Source: Bog-756 sp963769765
GTDB lineage: Bacteria > Actinomycetota > Acidimicrobiia > Acidimicrobiales > RAAP-2
Length of the DNA: 64,000 bases
Reading direction: 5' to 3'
Assembly: GCA_963769765.1 (NCBI GenBank)
Contig: CAVYNA010000005.1
Span: forward strand, 62,001 to 126,000
The notes beneath the pieces were generated by a model. It was not told where the DNA came from, searched no databases, and saw only the letters and a list, made by a program, of their open reading frames with translations. The translations under genes were made by a program, and so were the position numbers. Shown one piece after another: positions 1 to 7,423 of the stretch. How positions within the stretch are numbered: position 1 is the stretch's first letter; the number at the start of each line of letters is the position of its first letter.

Positions 1-1
1 C

Positions 2-832
2 CTGACTCCGCCACTCCGGCTCCATCCGCTGCTCGAGTTCGGCAACCGGGTCGTCGTGTTCCTGCTGGTCGTCGCTTGCCTCGTCACCGCCCTGGCCGCA
101 TTCGTGCGCCGTCCGGTCCGCCGGGACCTCCGCTGGCTCGCGGGCGGCCTCATCCTCGGGGTGCTCGGCGAATCGGTGCTCGGAGCGGTGGTCATCTACA
201 CCCACCTCAACGCGTACGTCCTGGTCGGCCATTTCATGATGGGGATGGCCCTCCTCGCGGTCGGTGTGGAGCTCGCGCTCCGGGCGAACCACGGTCCGGG
301 ACGGGGCGTGCTCGAGGTCAGCCGCGCTTCGCTCCGACTCACCCGGGTGCTGGTCGGCATGGTCATGGTCGTGCTCGTCGCCGGTGCAGCGACGACGGGT
401 GCCGGGCCCCACGCCGGCGGGAAAGGTGCGAAGCGGATCCCCGTGGCGCTCGAAGAGATGACGAAGATCCACTCCGAGATCGTCCTCCTCACCAGCCTCC
501 TGCTCCTGGTCCTCCTCTTCGTGCTCTGGCGGGAGAACGCGCCCGCTCACGTCCAGGACGCCGGTCGGATCCTGCTCGCCGCGATGGTGGTGCAGGGGAT
601 CATCGGGTACACGCAGTACTTCACCCACCTCCCCGCGCTCGTGGTCGGTGTCCACGTGCTCGGCGCCGCCCTCATCTGGTCGACCGTCCTCTGGTTCCAC
701 CACGGGATCTCGTCCCACCTCCCGGAGATGGACAGATGGGCGTCCGACGCGGTCGGCGACGAGCTCGAGGGACTGCCGGTCACCACCGACGCGGCGGGTT
801 CTGTGCACGAGCCCGAGCCCGAGCCGGCATGA
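2..832 (+). CDS. ctaA: Heme A synthase CtaA (5' end outside window)
   Basis: Integral membrane monooxygenase of the COX15/CtaA family, which converts heme O to heme A for cytochrome c oxidase. The reading frame is open from the window edge, so the N-terminus is missing and 276 residues are visible. The first visible residues contain the EFGNR family signature. Conserved helix histidines follow in VGHFMMGM, KIHSEIV and GVHVLGA, each inside a hydrophobic segment. About seven membrane segments can be seen. The C-terminal tail is hydrophilic and Glu/Pro-rich. The stop is at 830-832, just before clpS. Identification rests on the signature and on the helix/histidine pattern. Confidence 0.85.
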   Translation: MTPPLRLHPLLEFGNRVVVFLLVVACLVTALAAFVRRPVRRDLRWLAGGLILGVLGESVLGAVVIYTHLNAYVLVGHFMMGMALLAVGVELALRANHGPGRGVLEVSRASLRLTRVLVGMVMVVLVAGAATTGAGPHAGGKGAKRIPVALEEMTKIHSEIVLLTSLLLLVLLFVLWRENAPAHVQDAGRILLAAMVVQGIIGYTQYFTHLPALVVGVHVLGAALIWSTVLWFHHGISSHLPEMDRWASDAVGDELEGLPVTTDAAGSVHEPEPEPA

Positions 833-848
833 CGAGAGAACGGTGGTC

Positions 849-1169
849 GTGACGACCTTTGTCGCAGTGCATGCGCCGGTGCTGACCATGCCGGTCGAGG
901 TCCAACGCCCCGAGACCGACGAGCTCGAGACCCTCGACACCCCGTGGCTGGTCATCGTCTGGAACGATCCGATCAACCTGATGTCCTTCGTGACCTTCGT
1001 CTTCCAGAAGCTCTTCGGCTACTCGAAGGAGAAGGCGACCAAGCTCATGCTCGACGTCCACAACAAGGGTCGGGCAGTGGTCTCCTCGGGCACCCGCGAG
1101 CGCGCCGAGCTGGACGTCTACCGCCTCCACGAGTACGGGCTGTGGGCCACCATGGAACCTTCCACGTGA
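849..1169 (+). CDS. clpS: ATP-dependent Clp protease adaptor ClpS
   Basis: Small adaptor that presents N-degron substrates to ClpAP/ClpCP. The protein has the typical fold order: a short acidic N-terminus, then WNDPINLMSFV (the NDPxN substrate-pocket motif), FGYSKEKATKLMLDVH, and a GLWATME tail. Start choice is uncertain. GTG at 849 is preceded by a purine-rich GAGAGA at about 10 bp and gives 106 residues. ATG at 888 gives 93 residues but has no visible ribosome binding site. The stop overlaps the GTG start of the next gene (GTGA). A clpS-DUF2017 pair is common in Actinobacteria. Confidence 0.88.
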   Translation: MTTFVAVHAPVLTMPVEVQRPETDELETLDTPWLVIVWNDPINLMSFVTFVFQKLFGYSKEKATKLMLDVHNKGRAVVSSGTRERAELDVYRLHEYGLWATMEPST

Positions 1170-1660
1170 GCTCGCCGATCCGGCGGCGTCGGGACGGCCG
1201 GTACGTCGTCCGCCTCGACCCCAACGCGCGGACCGTCCTCGGGGCCGTCGCAGCACAGTTGCTCCCCGCGGTCGAGTCGCAGGACGACATGACCCGGAGG
1301 CTCTTCCCGCCCGCCTACCCCGGGGCGGCCGAGCAGGAGGCGGAGCGCACCTACCGCGACCTGGTCGACACCGCCCTCGTCAACCACCACCTCGACGCAC
1401 TGACCGTCCTCGTCGAGACCGCCCAATCGGATGCGGTCAGCGAGTCTGAGCTCAACTCCTGGCTCTCCGCCGTCGGGTCGCTCCGGCTGGTGCTCGGCAC
1501 CCGGCTCGACGTCAGCGAGGACATGACTCCGCCCGACCCCGAAGACCCCTCGGCGGCGGAGTATGCGCTCTACGAGTTCCTCGGAGAGCTGCAGTACCTC
1601 ATCGTCGAGGTGCTCGCGGAGGACCTCCCGGACGAGGGTCGCCCCGAGGGTGCGCTCTGA
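1166..1660 (+). CDS. DUF2017 family protein
   Basis: Protein of 164 residues that resembles DUF2017, a family of unknown function typically encoded directly after clpS in Actinobacteria. The start is GTG 1166, whose last two bases form the clpS stop, so the pair is probably translationally coupled. Visible features are an Arg-rich N-terminus (SPIRRRRDG), a central segment with LFPPAYP, and an acidic helical C-terminus. No catalytic motif or membrane segment is visible. The position next to clpS suggests, but does not show, a role in Clp-linked proteolysis. Confidence 0.75.
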   Translation: MSSPIRRRRDGRYVVRLDPNARTVLGAVAAQLLPAVESQDDMTRRLFPPAYPGAAEQEAERTYRDLVDTALVNHHLDALTVLVETAQSDAVSESELNSWLSAVGSLRLVLGTRLDVSEDMTPPDPEDPSAAEYALYEFLGELQYLIVEVLAEDLPDEGRPEGAL

Positions 1661-1698
1661 GGGCTCTGCTAACCTCAGGCACCCCGGTCGGGTTTTGA

Positions 1699-1771
1699 GC
1701 CCCCATCGTCTAGCGGCCCAGGACGCCGCCCTTTCAAGGCGGTAACACGGGTTCGAATCCCGTTGGGGGTG
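1699..1771 (+). tRNA. tRNA-Glu (TTC)
   Basis: Cloverleaf of 73 nt. Acceptor arm GCCCCCA pairs with TGGGGGT, with a G-T first pair. The anticodon stem CCGCC/GGCGG has the loop CTTTCAA, giving anticodon TTC. The T arm contains GGTTCGAATCC. The discriminator is G and no CCA is encoded. It is the first of three tRNAs in a row. Confidence 0.95.
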
Positions 1772-1799
1772 CGCACTGTCGTTGGCAGTCGCTGGTCGG

Positions 1800-1877
1800 G
1801 GACCTGTGGTGCAGTTTGGAGTGCACGCCGGCCTGTCAAGCCGGAGGTCGCGGGTTCAAATCCCGTCAGGTCCGCCA
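1800..1877 (+). tRNA. tRNA-Asp (GTC)
   Basis: Acceptor GGACCTG pairs with CAGGTCC. Anticodon stem CCGGC/GCCGG has the loop CTGTCAA, giving anticodon GTC. The T-arm loop is GTTCAAATC. The discriminator is G and an encoded CCA follows at 1875-1877; it is the only one of the four tRNAs here with an encoded CCA. Confidence 0.95.
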
Positions 1878-1897
1878 CCCTCGGTTCGCCGAGGCGG

Positions 1898-1970
1898 GGT
1901 CGGGTAGCTCAGTTGGTAGAGCGCGCGCCTGAAAAGCGTGAGGTCACCGGATCGACGCCGGTCCCGACCA
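1898..1970 (+). tRNA. tRNA-Phe (GAA)
   Basis: Acceptor GGTCGGG pairs with CCCGACC. The D arm reads TAGCTCAGTTGGTAGAGC. The anticodon loop CTGAAAA gives anticodon GAA. The T loop is GATCGAC, less canonical than TTCGAAT. The discriminator is A and CCA is not encoded. Glu-Asp-Phe is a common bacterial tRNA cluster order. Confidence 0.93.
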
Positions 1971-2359
1971 CCGAGGAGTCCGTCTGTCCGGAGGCGGATT
2001 CGTGCCGCTGGATCGGCGGGCGCCCACTCGGCGCGACCCAGTCACCGGTCCCATGACGCCGGCCGCGACAGGCGTGGCGGCCCGGGGACTTCGTCGTCGA
2101 TGACGACGTGGGCTCGGTCCTCCGTTCGGCACGACCGCAGGTACAGCTCCTGGCCCGGAAGTCACTTCGCTCGGTAGCGGGCGACACGGTCGCCACCGGG
2201 TGCAAGGGATCGCCAGCTCGTCGGCGAGGGTCGCCTTCCCGGTTGGAACGACTCCTGCCGACACCGACCCTGAGCGGGCGGCATCCGGGGCACCGCTCCA
2301 GCAACCAGCGGGTGCGGCATGAGGACGGCGAGGCGTACTGCCCGTGATCTGGTGGCACA

Positions 2360-2395
2360 TACATCGGGTGATGTACGTATACATCATCTGATGTA
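2360..2395. promoter_or_regulatory. Tandem inverted-repeat operator TACATC-N4-GATGTA, two copies
   Basis: Two perfect copies of TACATC-N4-GATGTA lie at 2360-2375 and 2380-2395, 20 bp apart start to start (about two helical turns, same face). PadR-family repressors are known to bind ATGT/ACAT-type dyads. The site is about 160-190 bp upstream of the PadR-type gene at 2552. Binding by that protein is an inference. Confidence 0.65.
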
Positions 2396-2404
2396 CGTGA
2401 AGCG

Positions 2405-2477
2405 GGGACACCTCCCCCGGCCCGGGACACCTCCCCGGCCCGGGACACATCCCCCGGCCCGGGACACATCCCGGGCC
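2405..2477 (+). repeat. Four GC-rich 17-19 bp tandem repeats
   Basis: Four imperfect units, each starting GGGACAC followed by A/CTCCC and a CGGCCC-type end, begin at 2405, 2424, 2442 and 2461. They lie between the tandem operator and the likely promoter. Unit length varies by one or two bases in the C run. The function is unknown. Confidence 0.75.
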
Positions 2478-2506
2478 TTGACGTCGATGCAGTTGCGATA
2501 TATCGT
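2478..2506 (+). promoter_or_regulatory. Candidate promoter of padR-like gene
   Basis: TTGACG (2478-2483) is separated by 17 bp from TATCGT (2501-2506), a reasonable housekeeping-type match about 45 bp before the start codon. This local stretch is AT-richer than its surroundings. The call is based on motif and position only. Confidence 0.4.
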
Positions 2507-2551
2507 GATCGCATACAACTCATCACAACACAGGAATCGAGTGGAGGCCTC

Positions 2552-3217
2552 ATGCATGGTTCGAAACGACACACGGCGTGGTCCGGGATGGAGATCGGCT
2601 TCGACGGCCCGTTCAGCGACGGGGGGCGCGGGCGGGCCAAGGGGCGCGGTCGCGGCCGGTACGGGTTCGGCCCCGGGTGGCACGGCGGGTTCGGCCCGGG
2701 CTTTCCCGGTCCGGTCTTCGGGCGCGGAGCGAAGGTCGGCCGCGGCGACGTGCGCGCGGCTGTCCTCGCGCTGCTCGCGGAGGAGCCGATGCATGGCTAC
2801 CAGATCATCACCGAGCTCACCGAGCGGAGCGGCGGGGTGTGGCGGCCGAGTCCCGGCTCCGTCTATCCAACCCTGCAGGTCCTCGAGGATCAGGGGCTCG
2901 TGACCGCGGACCGCACCGAAGGACGTCGCGTGTTCAGCCTCACCGAAGAGGGTCGGACCGTGGCCGACGCTGCAGAAGGTCCGGCCCCCTGGGAGGACGT
3001 GGCAGGCGGCGCCCCGCGCTCGCAGGTCCAGCTGCGTCGGCTCATCGGGGAAGTGGCCGCCGCCGCCGCACAGGTCGGCATGACCGGCGACGAGCGGCAG
3101 CTCGCGGCAGCGGGGGAGCTCCTCACCGAAACGAGGCGGCGTCTCTACTTCCTCCTCGCCGAGGGGCCGAGCACCGACGATCCGACGCCGACCGAGCATG
3201 AGGGCGGCGCGGGCTGA
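2552..3217 (+). CDS. PadR family transcriptional regulator
   Basis: DNA-binding repressor of 221 residues. The first 65 or so residues are a Gly/Arg-rich, probably disordered extension. A PadR winged-helix domain follows: a DVRAAVLALLAEEPMHGYQI start, then a segment with SPGSVYPTLQVLEDQGLV and an RRVFSLTEEG wing. The rest is a helical C-terminal dimerisation region. A ribosome binding site (GGAGG, 2543-2547) precedes ATG 2552. No transporter or metabolic partner is adjacent on this strand, so the regulated gene may be padR itself through the dyads at 2360-2395. The ligand is unknown. Confidence 0.85.
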   Translation: MHGSKRHTAWSGMEIGFDGPFSDGGRGRAKGRGRGRYGFGPGWHGGFGPGFPGPVFGRGAKVGRGDVRAAVLALLAEEPMHGYQIITELTERSGGVWRPSPGSVYPTLQVLEDQGLVTADRTEGRRVFSLTEEGRTVADAAEGPAPWEDVAGGAPRSQVQLRRLIGEVAAAAAQVGMTGDERQLAAAGELLTETRRRLYFLLAEGPSTDDPTPTEHEGGAG

Positions 3218-3256
3218 CCGCCACGCGCTGGCCCCGGCGGCCGACCGGGGTCAGCC
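3212..3256. terminator. Bidirectional hairpin spanning both converging stop codons
   Basis: GGCTGACC (3212-3219) and GGTCAGCC (3249-3256) form a perfect 8-bp stem. An inner CCCCGG/CCGGGG pair extends the fold. The padR-like stop (3215-3217) and the pyrE stop (3251-3253) both lie within the outer stem. No T-run follows. It probably terminates or insulates the converging transcripts. Confidence 0.55.
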
Positions 3257-3820
3257 GCCTTCGTACTCGAATCCGAGGTCGCGGGCGGTGACCAGGGCGC
3301 GGAACGGGAGCCCCTCGGCCTCGGCCATCGCCCCGACCGTCCCGCCGCGGTCGACGACCGCAACCAGCGCCACCGGGACGGCGCCGAACTCGGCGACCAC
3401 GTGGGCCGCCTCGAGCAGGGAGGTCCCCCGCGTGACCGTGTCCTCGGTCACCACCACCCGGTCACCCGGGTCGAGGGCACCCGCGATGCGGCCGCCCGCA
3501 CCGTGGTCCTTCGCCTGCTTGCGCACGCTGAACGCCTTGAGCGGACGGCCGCGTGCGGCTGCCACTCCGGCGGTCATGAACGCAACCGGGTCCGCCCCCA
3601 TCGTGAGCCCTCCGATGGCGGTCGCGTCGTCGGGGACGACCGCGAGGACTCCCTCGGCGACGAGCAGCATCGCCTCGGGCCGGCAGACCGTCTGCTTCGA
3701 GTCGATGAACCAGGAGCTGCGACGCCCGGACTTGAGCACGAAGTCGCCGCGGCGGACCGAGTGCTCGAGCAGGTGGTCCCGGAGCGCGGTGAACGTTGCC
3801 GTCGGCACGGATCCGCTCAC
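3251..3820 (-). CDS. pyrE: Orotate phosphoribosyltransferase
   Basis: Cytosolic transferase joining orotate and PRPP to give OMP in pyrimidine synthesis; 189 residues, a usual length. The PRPP-binding motif VVVTEDTVTRGTSLLEA is clear, and earlier segments match the family (SGRRSSWFIDSKQTVCRP; GGLTMGADPVA; SVRKQAKDHG). The start GTG 3820 overlaps the purM stop as GTGA, so it is the last gene of a purF-purM-pyrE unit. Coupling one pyrimidine gene to purine genes lets PRPP-consuming steps be expressed together. Confidence 0.92.
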   Translation of the reverse strand: MSGSVPTATFTALRDHLLEHSVRRGDFVLKSGRRSSWFIDSKQTVCRPEAMLLVAEGVLAVVPDDATAIGGLTMGADPVAFMTAGVAAARGRPLKAFSVRKQAKDHGAGGRIAGALDPGDRVVVTEDTVTRGTSLLEAAHVVAEFGAVPVALVAVVDRGGTVGAMAEAEGLPFRALVTARDLGFEYEGG

Positions 3821-4929
3821 GAAGTCGCTCCGCCCTCCGGCCACCGCCACGGCCCGACGAGCTCGACACCGACCACACCCTGATCCACCCGTCCGGCCAC
3901 CACTGCCGACACGCCGGCCCCCTCGAGCGCCGCGAGCGCCTCGTCGACTGCGGCCGGACCGACGATCAGCACCATGCCCAGTCCGAGGTTGAAGACCCGA
4001 GCCATCTCGTCGTCGGTCACCGCGCCCAGCCGGCGGATCTCGCCGAAGATGGGCGGGATCTCCCATCGTGCGGGATCGAGCACCGCCCGCGTCCCGGGTG
4101 GCAACGCGCGGGGAAGGTTGCCCTCGAACCCACCGCCGGTGATGTGGGCGACCGCGTGCACCTCCGCGCTCGCGATCGCGGCACGCACGGCGGGCGTGTA
4201 GATGAGCGAGGGCTCCAAGAGCTCCTCGGCCAGCGTGCGCTCGGCGCCGGACCAGGCCGGTCCGTCCAGCTCCCGGCCGGCCCGTTCGAGGAGGACGTGC
4301 CGGGCGAGGGTGTAGCCGTTGCACCGTAGCCCTGGCGACCGGAGCCCGATGAGGACGTCCCCGGGGGCGACCCGCTCCGGGCCGAGGAGCGCATCACGCT
4401 CGGCGACCCCGACTGCGAAGCCGACCAGGTCGAACTCACCGGGAGCCATGACCCCCGCGTGCTCGGCCATCTCGCCGCCGAGCAGCGCGGCGCCGACCTG
4501 TCGGCATCCGTCGGCGACCCCGCCGACCAGCTCGGCCATGCGGGCCGGTTCGACTGCGCCTGTCGCGATGTAGTCGAGCAGGAAGAGCGGCTCCGCCCCT
4601 TGGCAGACCAGGTCGTCGACGCACATCGCCACGAGGTCGATGCCGATGGTGTCGTACTTCCCGACGAGCTGCGCGACGAGCCCCTTCGTGCCGACGCCGT
4701 CGGTCGACGCGACCAGCACCGGCTCGCGGTAGCGGTCAGTCGGGACCCGGAAGAGCCCGCCGAAGCCGCCGAGCCCGGAGAGCACCTCGCCGCGGCGGGT
4801 CGACGCGACCGCTTCTCCGATGAGGCCGACCGCGCGATCCCCTGCGGCGATGTCGACCCCGGCTGCTGCGTAGGTGGCGGGCTCGGGAGCGGACGGAGGT
4901 GGCGGGGTGTCGGAGGCCGCCTGCGTCAC
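3817..4929 (-). CDS. purM: Phosphoribosylformylglycinamidine cyclo-ligase (AIR synthetase)
   Basis: Fifth step of purine synthesis: ATP-dependent ring closure of FGAM to AIR. It has 370 residues. YAAAGVDIAAGDRAV near the N-terminus and VGTKGLVAQL (nucleotide-binding, around residue 75) are typical, as are a GAALLGGEMAEHAG segment and ITGGGFEGNLPRALP. The start GTG 4929 overlaps the purF stop by 4 bp (GTGA) and its own stop overlaps pyrE in the same way, so translation of all three is likely coupled. Confidence 0.95.
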   Translation of the reverse strand: MTQAASDTPPPPSAPEPATYAAAGVDIAAGDRAVGLIGEAVASTRRGEVLSGLGGFGGLFRVPTDRYREPVLVASTDGVGTKGLVAQLVGKYDTIGIDLVAMCVDDLVCQGAEPLFLLDYIATGAVEPARMAELVGGVADGCRQVGAALLGGEMAEHAGVMAPGEFDLVGFAVGVAERDALLGPERVAPGDVLIGLRSPGLRCNGYTLARHVLLERAGRELDGPAWSGAERTLAEELLEPSLIYTPAVRAAIASAEVHAVAHITGGGFEGNLPRALPPGTRAVLDPARWEIPPIFGEIRRLGAVTDDEMARVFNLGLGMVLIVGPAAVDEALAALEGAGVSAVVAGRVDQGVVGVELVGPWRWPEGGATS

Positions 4930-6395
4930 GCGATGATCCCGCTGCCCGCGCCGCTGAGGGCGGGCCGGGCGCCGAGATTGATCGCGACGGGTACCGGGTA
5001 GTTGCCGGTCAGGCAGGCGTCGCAGAACCCCGCACCCGGCGCGTCGATCGCCCGGACCAGGTGGGCGAGGGTGAGGTACTCGAGTGAGTCCACTTCGAGG
5101 TACTCGACGATCTCCTCGTGGGTCTTGATCGACGCGAGGAGCTCGGTCCGGTCGGGGGTGTCGATGCCGTAGAAGCACGGCCAGCGGAACGGCGGCGAGG
5201 AGATCCGGAGGTGGATCTCGGTTGCGCCCGCCTCTCGAAGCATCTTGACCATGGCACGCGTGGTCGTGCCGCGGACGATCGAGTCGTCGACCACGATGAC
5301 GCGCTTGCCTGCGATGTTCTCGCGTAACGGGTTGAGCTTCCGGCGCACTCCGTCGGCGCGCTCTGCCTGGGTGGGGGCGATGAACGTGCGACCGATGTAG
5401 CGGTTCTTCACGAGCCCCTGGCCGTAGGGGATGCCCGACGCGACCGCGTACCCTTCGGCCGCGGGCACGCCCGAGTCGGGGACACCCATCACGAGGTCGG
5501 CCGCGACGTGCGCCTGTGTCGCGAGCAGTTGGCCCATGCGCCGTCGCGCCCCGTGCACCTCGTTGCCGTAGAGCATCGAATCCGGTCGCGCGAAGTAGAC
5601 GAACTCGAAGATGCAGAGCTTCGGGTCCAGGCGCTCGTCGGGGAAGGGCCGCTCCGAGCGGACCTCCTTTCCGTCGATGACCACCATCTCGCCGGGTTCG
5701 AGCTCGCGGATGAAGGTCGCACCGATCACGTCGAGCGCGGGCGACTCCGATGCCAGCACCCAGCCGGCGCCGTGCTCGTCGGTCGGTTCGAGACGTCCGA
5801 GGCAGAGTGGGCGGAAGCCGTTCGGGTCGCGCACGCCGATCAGGCGGTCGGCGTCGAGGAGGACGAAGGAGAACGCCCCTTCCACCAGCGGGAGGACCGC
5901 ACGCAGCGCCGCCTCGAGGTCGCCGACCTGCTCGTCGCGGGTGCGTTCGGGATCGTCGGGCGGGAAGGCCTGGCCCAGCATCTCGGCGACCAGGTCGCTG
6001 TCGGAGGAGAACATGCCCGGCAGCATGCCGGCCGCATCGCCGAGGACCGCCGTGTTGGTGAGGTTGCCGTTGTGGGCGAGCCCGAATCCGGCAGAGCCCC
6101 GTGGCCGGAAGACCGGCTGGGCGTGGAGCCAGTCGCTCGAACCGGCCGTCGAATACCGGGTGTGGCCGATCGCGAGGTGGCCGCGCAATGCGGAGAGCTT
6201 CCGCTCGTCGAAGACCGTCGTGACGAGGCCCATGTCCTTCATCACGGTGATGACGTCACCGTCGCTGACGGCCATGCCCGCGGACTCCTGTCCGCGGTGC
6301 TGGAGGGCGTAGAGCCCGTCGAAGACCAGATGTGCGACCGAGCGTCCCGGGGCATAGACCCCGAAGACGCCGCACGCCTCCTTCGCCTCCATCAT
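4926..6395 (-). CDS. purF: Amidophosphoribosyltransferase
   Basis: Committing step of purine synthesis: glutamine plus PRPP gives phosphoribosylamine. An N-terminal Ntn-hydrolase glutaminase domain is followed by a PRTase domain with VIVVDDSIVRGTT. The nucleophile is Cys8 (MMEAKEACGVFG), which implies removal of a short propeptide, as in PurF enzymes of the Bacillus type. Residues matching Fe-S cluster ligands appear late (a CIFEF segment and C-terminal FCDACLTG), typical of the same group. The start was taken at ATG 6395 with a weak GGTGAG upstream; GTG 6413 is an alternative. It is first gene of purF-purM-pyrE. Confidence 0.94.
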   Translation of the reverse strand: MMEAKEACGVFGVYAPGRSVAHLVFDGLYALQHRGQESAGMAVSDGDVITVMKDMGLVTTVFDERKLSALRGHLAIGHTRYSTAGSSDWLHAQPVFRPRGSAGFGLAHNGNLTNTAVLGDAAGMLPGMFSSDSDLVAEMLGQAFPPDDPERTRDEQVGDLEAALRAVLPLVEGAFSFVLLDADRLIGVRDPNGFRPLCLGRLEPTDEHGAGWVLASESPALDVIGATFIRELEPGEMVVIDGKEVRSERPFPDERLDPKLCIFEFVYFARPDSMLYGNEVHGARRRMGQLLATQAHVAADLVMGVPDSGVPAAEGYAVASGIPYGQGLVKNRYIGRTFIAPTQAERADGVRRKLNPLRENIAGKRVIVVDDSIVRGTTTRAMVKMLREAGATEIHLRISSPPFRWPCFYGIDTPDRTELLASIKTHEEIVEYLEVDSLEYLTLAHLVRAIDAPGAGFCDACLTGNYPVPVAINLGARPALSGAGSGIIA

Positions 6396-6556
6396 CGGTT
6401 GCTCACCGTACACACCGGTCTCGGGCTTCGTCGGCACGGCGGGCCTCGAGACACCCGAGCCGATCGCGTTCCATCCTAGTGCCCACCCCTTCCGGACCGC
6501 CTCCCGGCCGGTGCGGCGCGACCCGTCCGGGCAGGCCGGGGCCGGTAGCGTCGCTC

Positions 6557-7405
6557 GTGGTGATCGACCTGCACACGCACTCGTCGGTCTCGGACGGCAC
6601 CGATCCACCGGCCCGGGTGGTCGAGCTGGCGGTGGAGGCCCGGTGCAGCGCAGTCGCCCTCACCGACCACGACTCCCTTGCCGGCCTCGCGGCCGCCACC
6701 ACGCGGGCCGATCAGCTCGGGATCCGTCTGGTGCCCGGCTGCGAGGTCTCCTGCCTGCCCTTCGCCGGGGGCGGGGTCCACGTGCTCGTCTACTTCGTGG
6801 ACGACGATTCGAGCCCGCTCGGCGAGGAGCTGACCGCCCTCAGGACGGACCGCCGCCGGCGCAACGTCGCACTGGTGGCGAGGCTCGCCGAGCTCGGGAT
6901 CGCGATCACGTACGAGCAGGTGGTCTCGCATGCGGGCAGTGACGAGGTCGTCGGGAGGCCCCACGTCGCGGCCGCCCTGGTCGAGGTGGGTGCCGCCTCG
7001 TCGTTCGACGACGCATTCGACCGATACCTCGGCAACGGCCGGGCGGCGTTCATCCCGAAGGCGCGGCTCAGCGCCACCGACGTCGCCCGGCTCGCCCGCG
7101 CGTCCGGCGGCGTCGCGGTGCTCGCCCATCCGTTGAGCACTGGCCTGTCGGGCCGCGCGCTCGCCCGCGCGGTCGGCGAGCTCGCCGAGGGCGGCTTCGG
7201 CGGCCTCGAGGCGCGTTACGGCGCCTACGCGCCACGAACGCGCCGTGAGCTGGGCGCGCTTGCCGCCCAGCTCGGACTGGTCGCGACCGGTGGCTCCGAC
7301 TACCACGGTGCGATCAAACCGGACCTCGCCGTCGGCACCGGCCGCGGCGACCTGAAGGTGCCGAACCGCACCCTCGCCGAGCTCGAGGCCAGACGCCCCG
7401 GCTGA
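6557..7405 (+). CDS. PHP domain metal-dependent phosphoesterase
   Basis: Protein of 282 residues with a PHP fold. Metal-binding motifs are in the right order: DLHTHSSVSDG at the N-terminus, LTDHDSL around residue 38, a GCEVS segment, the AHPLST His near residue 190 and GGSDYHG near the C-terminus. Relatives (YciV/TrpH type) act on 3',5'-bisphosphonucleotides or short RNA; the substrate here is inferred. GTG 6557 or 6560 is the start, with no clear ribosome binding site. The gene sits divergently from purF and between two parts of the purine cluster. Confidence 0.82.
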   Translation: MVIDLHTHSSVSDGTDPPARVVELAVEARCSAVALTDHDSLAGLAAATTRADQLGIRLVPGCEVSCLPFAGGGVHVLVYFVDDDSSPLGEELTALRTDRRRRNVALVARLAELGIAITYEQVVSHAGSDEVVGRPHVAAALVEVGAASSFDDAFDRYLGNGRAAFIPKARLSATDVARLARASGGVAVLAHPLSTGLSGRALARAVGELAEGGFGGLEARYGAYAPRTRRELGALAAQLGLVATGGSDYHGAIKPDLAVGTGRGDLKVPNRTLAELEARRPG

Positions 7406-7423
7406 ACGACTGGCGACCGGTGA

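Larger units (their letters stand above)
1971..2551. other. Non-coding region holding operator, repeat array and promoter of padR
   Basis: About 580 bp without a convincing gene. A leftward open frame of about 240 codons crosses it but shows no family motif and runs through a tRNA. It holds a tandem inverted-repeat operator (2360-2395), four GC-rich direct repeats (2405-2477) and a possible promoter (2478-2506), all upstream of the PadR-type gene at 2552. From 1971 to about 2350 nothing recognisable is seen. Confidence 0.6.

Noticed and set aside
2360..2477. CRISPR-like array
   Set aside because: The units are directly adjacent without unique spacers, and no cas genes are present.
1909..2640. 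Minus-strand open frame of about 240 codons over the padR upstream region
   Set aside because: It crosses tRNA-Phe, the operator and the repeats, and has no conserved motif.
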